NCBI GenBank assembly: GCA_934725745.1
Contig: CAKVCH010000006.1
Coordinates: 1 to 11,373 of the forward strand
Direction: 5' to 3'
From: an uncultured Clostridia bacterium
GTDB lineage: Bacteria; Bacillota; Clostridia; Christensenellales; UBA1242
DNA length: 11,373 nucleotides
The position numbers were made by a program, and so were the translations under genes. The first letter of the stretch is position 1; each line of letters opens with the position of its first letter. Below are positions 6,875-11,373 of the stretch, in pieces. The notes beneath the pieces are model-generated. The model was given only the letters and a program-made list of their open reading frames with translations, was not told the DNA's origin and did no database searches.

Positions 6875-6893
6875 ACGGACGAACTATCGGTTA
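6875..6893 (-). repeat. inverted partial copy of tRNA-Asn (anticodon arm to T arm)
   Basis: The reverse complement of 6875-6893 matches tRNA positions 6787-6805 at 17 of 19 bases without gaps; the first ten bases, TAACCGATAG, are identical. In RNA, one of the two mismatches becomes a U-G pair. It lies 48 bp past the tRNA end, beyond the terminator. It may be a remnant of recombination at the tRNA or a segment that can pair with a read-through transcript. Confidence 0.6.
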
Positions 6894-6959
6894 GTTTTCG
6901 ATAGAAAACTTTTTGTCGACAGACAAAAAACAGCCTGGGGCATTTATAAGATTATAAAT
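6893..6959 (+). repeat. cluster of three short perfect hairpins in a non-coding gap
   Basis: The tRNA-to-acyltransferase gap (6861-7150) holds no gene I can support. Within it are three hairpins: AGTTTTC-GATA-GAAAACT (6893-6910), TTTTGTC-GACA-GACAAAA (6911-6928) and ATTTATA-AGAT-TATAAAT (6942-6959). Each has a 7-bp perfect stem and a four-base loop. The first two abut each other. No ribosome binding site or downstream plus-strand gene explains them. The rest of the gap is AT-rich, apart from the terminator at 7090-7121. Confidence 0.5.
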
Positions 6960-7089
6960 TGTAATAGAAAGAAATTTAAAAAAAATATGGCAACCCTTGG
7001 TTTTTTAGAATTGATTTGACATTTTCTATCTGTCGAATAATTGTTTTTTAATTTATTGTGATTTGGTTAAGTTAAAGACTAATTTAGTC

Positions 7090-7121
7090 AAAAAAAAGGC
7101 GACTTGTTGAGTCGTCTTTTT
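7090..7121 (-). terminator. terminator of the plsC-like gene, usable in both directions
   Basis: GGCGACT (7098-7104) pairs with AGTCGTC (7110-7116) through a TGTTG loop, with flanking A and T runs extending the stem to about 12 bp and one G-T pair. On the minus strand the stem is followed by eight T, which suits the gene ending at 7151. On the plus strand five T follow, so it can also stop read-through from the tRNA side. Confidence 0.88.
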
Positions 7122-7150
7122 GCTTGAAAAAAGATAAAGAGTGGGAATGT

Positions 7151-7999
7151 TTATTCTTTTGAGTTGCATAGGTAGGTGAGTTTTTGATTGTAAGTTGTTT
7201 CGTAGCAAGTTTTCCACAATTCGTAGTTTTTGTCAGCCATTAGTTTTGCATTTTCTTTTTCGGATAAGTTGCTGTCGCCATAAATTGCGGGGAAAATGTG
7301 TAAAGTATATTTTTGGTAGAATGAACCGTCAGGCGCGCGTTTATCGCTATTTTCCATTGTTAAAAAGCAAGGAAGAACTGGCGCGTTTGAACTTACGGCG
7401 AATCTAAACGCTCCTGGTTTGAAAGGCCTTGGCTTTTTATAATTCCACCACATTGCTTGTTCTGGGTAGATAAGCACCTTTTCATTTTGTTTTAAAAGCG
7501 TGTCCATAGCGGTCATAAATTTTTTCATTGTATCGCGATTGGATGATAGTGGAAGAGTATTGCAATGCCTAAAAAGTTTTCCAAAAAAGCCTGGAAATGA
7601 AGTGTAATTTGCTTCCTTTATGACTTTCCAAAGGTGTTTGCGTCCTAAACTCTTTTGAATAACCTTAAAAATAATATAATTGTCATAAATATTGCAGTGA
7701 TTGCAAGTAATGATGACTCCTTTATCTTGTACTGCTAGATAATTTTCAAAGCCCTTAACTTCTTTTATAATAAGGTTGCCTTTTTTTATTTCCTTGTCAA
7801 AATATCTGACTGCGAGTTTGTTTGAAAAATAAGTTGCAATTCTATTTTTTAGTTTTTTATTCAAATAGTCAATTTCGTTTGGCTTAATAGGACGACCTGG
7901 GACATCGTCTTCCACATCGTCATTGAAACGACCTTCTTTTTCAAAAAGTTCAATATTTTGTAAAACCTTTTGTCTATCTAAGGATAATTCTTCGTTCAT
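7151..7999 (-). CDS. lysophospholipid acyltransferase-like protein (PlsC superfamily), 282 aa
   Basis: The core has the LPLAT/PlsC signature: CNHCNIYD (99-106) provides the catalytic NH-x4-D motif (His101, Asp106), and LIYPEQAMWW (176-185) with KPGAFRFAV (194-202) corresponds to the substrate-binding FPEGTRS-like block, here with Glu180 kept but the following G-T-R replaced by Q-A-M. VLPCF (208-212) fits motif IV. Such enzymes transfer acyl chains to lysophosphatidate or related lysolipids at the inner membrane face. The variant third motif and the roughly 80-residue N-terminal extension suggest a substrate other than classical lysophosphatidate. No membrane helix is obvious. ATG 7999 is preceded by a good ribosome binding site (AAGGAG on the minus strand, about 6 bases away). 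It is monocistronic, divergent from hisS, and ends at the terminator 7090-7121. Confidence 0.82.
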   Translation of the reverse strand: MNEELSLDRQKVLQNIELFEKEGRFNDDVEDDVPGRPIKPNEIDYLNKKLKNRIATYFSNKLAVRYFDKEIKKGNLIIKEVKGFENYLAVQDKGVIITCNHCNIYDNYIIFKVIQKSLGRKHLWKVIKEANYTSFPGFFGKLFRHCNTLPLSSNRDTMKKFMTAMDTLLKQNEKVLIYPEQAMWWNYKKPRPFKPGAFRFAVSSNAPVLPCFLTMENSDKRAPDGSFYQKYTLHIFPAIYGDSNLSEKENAKLMADKNYELWKTCYETTYNQKLTYLCNSKE

Positions 8000-8022
8000 A
8001 ATTTCTCCTTTATATTTTTGAG

Positions 8023-8051
8023 TCTATAAAAAGGTGTTTTAATTGTTGAAA
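8023..8051 (-). promoter_or_regulatory. probable promoter of the plsC-like gene
   Basis: On the minus strand TTTCAA (8051-8046), a 17-base spacer and TATAGA (8028-8023) would start transcription about 16 bases before ATG 7999, leaving room for the AAGGAG site. The match to consensus is moderate. Confidence 0.45.
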
Positions 8052-8064
8052 GAGCCACCTTTTT
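8028..8064. promoter_or_regulatory. dyad overlapping the plsC-like promoter
   Basis: AAAAAGGTG (8028-8036) and CACCTTTTT (8056-8064) form a 9-bp perfect inverted repeat, centre to centre 28 bp apart. It brackets the predicted -35 and touches the -10 of the minus-strand promoter. It could be an operator for a dimeric regulator acting on plsC and perhaps the divergent hisS, or a relict terminator, since a T-run follows on the plus strand. Confidence 0.35.
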
Positions 8065-8144
8065 ATTATCTTCAAAAAAACTCATTTATTGTATCTTTTT
8101 GCATAAAAGTTCACGCGTTTTCTTTATTACTTTAACATATTTAG

Positions 8145-8173
8145 TTGAAAATAAGCAAGTATTATGGTAAAAT
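8145..8173 (+). promoter_or_regulatory. promoter of the hisS-rpiB operon
   Basis: TTGAAA (8145-8150), a 17-base spacer and TAAAAT (8168-8173), with TGG just before the -10 as an extended element, predict a start near 8180. The leader is about 26 nt and contains the AAGGAA ribosome binding site at 8195-8200. It is too short for a T-box riboswitch. Confidence 0.7.
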
Positions 8174-8205
8174 ACTTAGAAAGTTAAAAGAAAAAAGGAA
8201 CGAAA

Positions 8206-9441
8206 ATGAAGACATCAACTCTTAAAGGAATGTATGATTATGTGCCAAAGGAAGCAAAAATAAGAGATTATTTGCAAGGGAAAATAATGGACGTTTACAC
8301 TTCGCAGGGGTTTAACAGAATATATACGCCTATTGTGGAAGATATTGAAAATCTCGAAAAAAGCGATGGGGGCGAAAACCTTAATCTTATTTTTAAGATT
8401 TTAAAGCGCGGTGAAAAGTTTGAAAAAGCGGTTGAAAATAGAGATTTTGGCAATTTATGTGATATGGGGCTTAGGTATGACTTAACTTTGCCACTTTCTC
8501 GTTTTTTTGCCGAACATAGAAATGATTTAAGTCTTCCTTTTAAATGTATTCAATGCGATAGGGTTTATAGGGCGGAACGACCACAAAAGGGAAGAAATAG
8601 GGAGTTCGTTCAGTGTGATATTGATATTATTGGTTCAAAAAGTAGCGATTGTGAAATAGAACTTATTGATACAACTTCGCGCGCGCTTCTTTCGCTTGGG
8701 CTTAATGATTTTACAATAAAAATAAATCATCGCGGATTACTTAAAAAATTACTTATCGAAATGGGCTTTTGTGAACAAAATGTGGATAGCGTGTGTATAA
8801 CTTTCGACAAATTAGACAAAATTGGTTGTGACGGAGTTGGAAACGAACTTTTGGAAAAGGGATTCAACGAGATCGCTACTCAAAAATTTATGAATTTACT
8901 AAACGACCTGCCACTAAGTCTTGAAAAGATTGAAAATATTGTTGGAAGTTGTGAAGAAATTGATAATTTAAAGGAAATAATCGCAGGTGTAACTGCGCTA
9001 AGTGGCGGAAAATACAAAATTGAGTTTGATTTAAGTTTGGTGCGTGGGCAAAGTTACTACACGGGAGCGGTTTTTGAAATTAAAAGCAATGAATTTTCGT
9101 CGTCTGTAGGTGGTGGCGGAAGATACGACAACTTAATCGGAAAATTTATAGGTGAAAGCGTGCCTGCGGTTGGTTTTTCAATTGGATTTGAAAGGATTTA
9201 TTCGATTTTGTCTCAAAAACAAATAAAGACGGGCAGAAATAAGTTGGCAATTGTTTATGATGAAGGGAAATTTGTTGAATGCCAAAAATTTGCCTTGACA
9301 TTGCAAAAGGATTTTGATACGGCGCTTTTTGTGAGACCAAAGAAGTTAGGAAAAATGCTTGATAAACTTGAATGGGAAGGTTATTATGGCTTTGTTGTGT
9401 TTGGAGAGAATGATATAAAGCCTTTTAAGGTGGCGAAATAG
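8206..9441 (+). CDS. hisS: histidyl-tRNA synthetase, 411 aa
   Basis: A class II aminoacyl-tRNA synthetase that charges tRNA-His. Motif 2 is YRAERPQKGRNREFVQCDID (121-140); the histidine-specific block is LVRGQSYYTGAVFEI (278-292), with the catalytic-type Arg280 kept; motif 3 is AVGFSIGFERI (321-331). GLRYDLTLPLSR (88-99) and the motif 2 wording belong to the group shared with archaeal, eukaryotic and some bacterial HisRS rather than the E. coli type. Two oddities: RGLDYY of most enzymes is RGQSYY here, and the C-terminal anticodon-binding domain stops soon after GENDIKPFKVAK, perhaps 20-30 residues short of usual. No continuation is seen in other frames, so it is a short form rather than an obvious frameshift. 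HisZ is unlikely because the histidine loop and motif 2 are intact. The start has AAGGAA five bases upstream. Confidence 0.9.
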   Translation: MKTSTLKGMYDYVPKEAKIRDYLQGKIMDVYTSQGFNRIYTPIVEDIENLEKSDGGENLNLIFKILKRGEKFEKAVENRDFGNLCDMGLRYDLTLPLSRFFAEHRNDLSLPFKCIQCDRVYRAERPQKGRNREFVQCDIDIIGSKSSDCEIELIDTTSRALLSLGLNDFTIKINHRGLLKKLLIEMGFCEQNVDSVCITFDKLDKIGCDGVGNELLEKGFNEIATQKFMNLLNDLPLSLEKIENIVGSCEEIDNLKEIIAGVTALSGGKYKIEFDLSLVRGQSYYTGAVFEIKSNEFSSSVGGGGRYDNLIGKFIGESVPAVGFSIGFERIYSILSQKQIKTGRNKLAIVYDEGKFVECQKFALTLQKDFDTALFVRPKKLGKMLDKLEWEGYYGFVVFGENDIKPFKVAK

Positions 9442-9492
9442 TTTTAACTGCTAGGACAAGTTTTAAATTTATGTAAAAAGGGAAAGTGTAAA

Positions 9493-9927
9493 ATGATTGT
9501 TTTACTTTGTGACCACGCGGGATTTGAATTAAAAGAATATTTAAAAAATAGACTTGTTAAAGAAAACTACGACATTGTTGATGTCGGGGCGTGTGAACTT
9601 GACGAAAGTGACGACTTTTCGACCTATGTCGGAATTGTGCGAAGAACTATTGACACCTTCAACACGGAGAATAAAATTATTGCAGTCTGCGGGTCTGGTG
9701 TCGGGATGTGTATTGGACTTAATAAAATTAAAGGCGTGAGATGTGTCGTTGGGCACAGCGTGAGCGAAGTCGAAATGGCGAGACTTCATAATGATGTTAA
9801 CACGCTTGCACTTGGCGGGCGAGTAACTGGAAAAATGGTCGCATATAAAATGGTGAAGACATTTTTAGAAACAAAAAGTCTTGGTGGAAAGTACGCGAGA
9901 AGAATGAGTGATATTGAAATTAAATAA
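9493..9927 (+). CDS. rpiB: ribose-5-phosphate isomerase B (RpiB/LacAB family), 144 aa
   Basis: RpiB interconverts ribose-5-phosphate and ribulose-5-phosphate in the pentose phosphate pathway. Key residues line up with E. coli numbering: Asp7-His8 in CDHAGFELK, the base Cys66 in CGSGVGM (64-72), and His99 in ARLHND (96-101), followed by LALGGRVTG. Ser68 replaces the usual Thr of CGTG. The length is normal for the family. Other members isomerise galactose-6-phosphate (LacA/LacB) or allose-6-phosphate, but the single copy without sugar-transport genes favours the housekeeping role. It lies 51 bases after hisS with its own ribosome binding site (AGGGA at 9479-9483, 9 bases from ATG), no promoter is seen in the gap, and it is probably co-transcribed. 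No ordinary terminator follows; the cloverleaf element begins 57 bases after the stop. Confidence 0.88.
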   Translation: MIVLLCDHAGFELKEYLKNRLVKENYDIVDVGACELDESDDFSTYVGIVRRTIDTFNTENKIIAVCGSGVGMCIGLNKIKGVRCVVGHSVSEVEMARLHNDVNTLALGGRVTGKMVAYKMVKTFLETKSLGGKYARRMSDIEIK

Positions 9928-9984
9928 AAAAGATTTTAAAGGTTTAATGAATTTAAATTTGGACTTTTAAAAAAATCAGAAAAG

Positions 9985-10098
9985 ATAAAAGGTGGGGGAG
10001 AACGGACAAAGGACGCGAGAAACGCGTCCTTTTCCTTTCTTCGCCAAATTTTTGGCGAAGAAAGGGGCGTGACTTAAAAGTCACGCCGTCCGTTCTCC
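9985..10098 (+). repeat. cloverleaf palindromic element, copy B
   Basis: It has the same architecture as 3401-3508 with a different sequence. The outer stem is 9997-10007 with 10088-10098 (11 bp). Arm 1 is 10008-10017 with 10023-10032 (10 bp, AGAAA loop); arm 2 is 10034-10047 with 10052-10065 (14 bp, ATTT loop); arm 3 is 10066-10074 with 10079-10087 (9 bp, TAAA loop, possibly 10 bp). Only T10033 is unpaired at the junction. ATAAAAGG (9985-9992) again lies 4 bases outside the stem. The outer stem reads GGAGAACGGAC against GGCGAAGCCGT in copy A, and the arm 2/arm 3 border has AAAGGGGCG against AAGGGGGCG. It lies between convergent genes, 18 bases from the stop of the lipoprotein gene, so there it might help end transcription, though no long T-run follows on either strand. 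Confidence 0.85.
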
Positions 10099-10116
10099 GT
10101 AGGTATAAAAACTAAT

Positions 10117-10788
10117 TTAATTTTTTTGCAAAATTTCGCCAGTTTTAACATCAATTAAATTTGCAACAATATCGCCATTTCTTGTTACGCACAAAACATA
10201 ATAATAAATATTTGACATATCTTTTTTATCGCGGACCAATTTTATATAGATTTCGCCTTCAAAAGAGCCGTTTATGTTAAATGTTTTTAATCTTTCCTTG
10301 TTTTTGTGGGTAAAAATATCAAGTGCTTTGTTATAGTCAACGTTCCAATCTTTTGACAGACAGACAAGAGAAATCTTTTCTCCGCCATATTCAAGCTCCA
10401 AATTGTCGTCTTTTGAAACTGTTTTGCAAATATCGAAAACAAGGGTGTTGTCAAAAGGATTGACTTCAAATTCTCCGTCAATTTTTTCGTTACCAATGTT
10501 TAGTGTGAACTTTTTTTGAGATAAATCATCCGTTTTAACAACAATTACTCCAAAATCAACAAGTGGCGACTTTATGCCGTCAGCAACGAAGTCTTTTTCG
10601 CGCTTGCCGTCGGTGAAAGTTGCTGAAAAATTTTCGCCGATTCCCATAAAAAAGTTTTGTCTGTACTCGCTGACATTTTGGCTGATGTTTTCTTCGACAC
10701 TTGTGCCACATCCAACAAGCGAAATAATGCACAAAATTGCACATAAAACGACTGTATATATCTTAATTAGTTTATATAAATGTTTCAT
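10117..10788 (-). CDS. lipoprotein of unknown function, 223 aa
   Basis: The N-terminus is a type II signal peptide: a basic start (MKHLYKLIK), a hydrophobic core (about 10-24) and lipobox LVGC with the lipidated cysteine at residue 27. The mature part is thus predicted to be anchored outside the membrane and would be a substrate of Lgt. The remainder looks beta-rich with alternating hydrophobic residues (FTLNIGNEKIDGEFEVNP, YYYVLCVTRNGDIVANLIDVKTGEILQKN). The ending resembles the last repeat of small domains that follow a modified-residue pattern (VDVKTGEIL), seen in PepSY-like proteins, but the match is too slight to assign a family. No Shine-Dalgarno site precedes ATG 10788. A weak -10-like TATACA lies 6 bases upstream without a good -35. 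The gene is alone, convergent to rpiB and divergent from hflX. Confidence 0.75.
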   Translation of the reverse strand: MKHLYKLIKIYTVVLCAILCIISLVGCGTSVEENISQNVSEYRQNFFMGIGENFSATFTDGKREKDFVADGIKSPLVDFGVIVVKTDDLSQKKFTLNIGNEKIDGEFEVNPFDNTLVFDICKTVSKDDNLELEYGGEKISLVCLSKDWNVDYNKALDIFTHKNKERLKTFNINGSFEGEIYIKLVRDKKDMSNIYYYVLCVTRNGDIVANLIDVKTGEILQKN

Positions 10789-10943
10789 AACATATGTATA
10801 TGGCTAGTCGTAACCAAAAAGAAGTGAATATTTTTTTGGCGTGATTTTAAAAAAACGACTTGATAACTAATAGAAGTAAATGTGTGGTAGTATTAGGAAT
10901 GGTTACTTTTATGCCAAAAGGAGCAAAATATGTTACTTTTGTT

Positions 10944-10972
10944 TTGAATTTAAGGTAAAAATGTGGTAAAAT
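10944..10972 (+). promoter_or_regulatory. promoter of hflX
   Basis: TTGAAT (10944-10949), a 17-base spacer and TAAAAT (10967-10972) with a TGG extended -10 element. The -10 box ends 7 bases before ATG 10980, predicting a leaderless transcript. AAGGT at 10952-10956 is too far upstream to serve as a ribosome binding site and would not be transcribed. Confidence 0.65.
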
Positions 10973-10979
10973 TATATAT

Positions 10980-11373
10980 ATGAAGAAAAAAATGTATGAA
11001 TCGGAAAAAGAAAAGGAAAAAGCGATAATTGTAGGCGTCGCGATAAATCGTTCAAAAAACGATTTTCAAAGGGAACTTGAAGAGCTTGAAAGTTTGTGCT
11101 ATACGGCGGGGCTTGATGTTGTTGGACAGACCTTTCAAAATATAAAGGAAGAAACCGCTTCAACACTTTTAGGGTCGGGAAAGGTTGAAGAAATTAGGGG
11201 ACTTGTTAAAGAACTTGGCGCCGATGTTGTTGTCGTCGATTATGAACTTACAGGGTCACAAATTTCAAACATTTCAGACATTGTGGACGCAAAAGTCATT
11301 GATAGGTCGATGCTTATTCTCGACATATTTGCAAAACGAGCGACTTCAAGCGAAGGACGACTTCAAGTAAAAC
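10980..11373 (+). CDS. hflX: GTPase HflX, 5' end only
   Basis: The window ends inside this gene; 131 codons are visible. HflX is a ribosome-binding GTPase that rescues or splits stalled and dormant 70S ribosomes under stress. The visible part is the HflX N-terminal domain: AIIVGVAINRS at the start, EELESLCYTAGLDVVG, TLLGSGKVEEI, ADVVVVDYELTGSQISNIS and VIDRSMLILDIFAKRATSSEGRLQV, which match the family's GKGKxEE, LSPxQxRNL and DRTxLILDIFAxRAxTxEGxLQV blocks. The G domain lies beyond the window. The usual Asn-Leu after the SPSQ block is varied (SQISNIS). ATG 10980 (MKKKMYESEK) is chosen because the promoter ends 7 bases before it; ATG 10992 is possible, and neither has a Shine-Dalgarno site. 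Confidence 0.9.
   Translation, partial: MKKKMYESEKEKEKAIIVGVAINRSKNDFQRELEELESLCYTAGLDVVGQTFQNIKEETASTLLGSGKVEEIRGLVKELGADVVVVDYELTGSQISNISDIVDAKVIDRSMLILDIFAKRATSSEGRLQVK

Noticed and set aside
7016..7121. Possible small RNA from TTGACA (7016-7021) to the terminator at 7090-7121
   Set aside because: No good -10 lies at the right spacing, and the terminator is explained by the minus-strand gene.
10899..10958. 19-residue frame upstream of hflX with a direct repeat GTTACTTTT (10902-10910 and 10932-10940)
   Set aside because: It would need transcription from before the hflX promoter, has no convincing promoter or ribosome binding site, and a 9-base AT-rich repeat is weak evidence for a leader peptide or operator.

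Overview
The window is AT-rich bacterial DNA with standard-code genes, several Shine-Dalgarno sites, sigma-A-type promoters, Rho-independent terminators, a DivIVA-type protein and a lipoprotein signal. This fits a low-GC Gram-positive (Bacillota, probably a Clostridia-like lineage). That placement is inference; no rRNA or other marker settles it. All recognised genes are chromosomal housekeeping or cell-envelope genes, and no transposase, integrase or phage gene is present.

Layout from left to right: the 3' end of an RlmD/TrmA-type rRNA uracil methyltransferase gene (1-266); lgt overlapping a divIVA-like gene (487-2056), closed by a strong, probably bidirectional, terminator; an unrecognised protein on the minus strand (2335-3345); a cloverleaf-shaped palindromic element (3401-3508); an ArsP_2-type heavy-metal permease (3614-4624); oligoendopeptidase F (4780-6564); a tRNA-Asn(GTT) gene with its own consensus promoter and terminator (6692-6860), followed by about 290 bp of non-coding DNA with hairpins and an inverted partial copy of the tRNA; a PlsC-like acyltransferase on the minus strand (7151-7999), divergent from a hisS-rpiB operon (8206-9927); a second cloverleaf element (9985-10098); a minus-strand lipoprotein of unknown function (10117-10788); and the 5' end of hflX (10980 to the window end).

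Two observations stand out. First, 3413-3508 and 9997-10098 have the same fold: an 11-bp outer stem enclosing three perfect hairpins in the order short, long, short. Their sequences differ almost throughout, yet both have the same 8-base left flank (ATAAAAGG) exactly 4 bases outside the outer stem. This looks like one family of structured elements whose pairing is conserved while its sequence is not. Second, at least four genes (lgt, the metal permease, the unknown minus-strand gene and hflX) have a good -35/-10 pair whose -10 box ends only 6-7 bases before the ATG, with no Shine-Dalgarno site. They are predicted to give leaderless mRNAs. divIVA, pepF, plsC, hisS and rpiB in the same window have ordinary ribosome binding sites, so two modes of initiation appear to coexist.

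Functionally, Lgt would lipidate lipoproteins such as the one at 10117-10788. The DivIVA-like protein and the acyltransferase belong to envelope growth and lipid synthesis. hisS, tRNA-Asn, RlmD and HflX belong to translation and ribosome maintenance. No pathway-level cluster is apparent.
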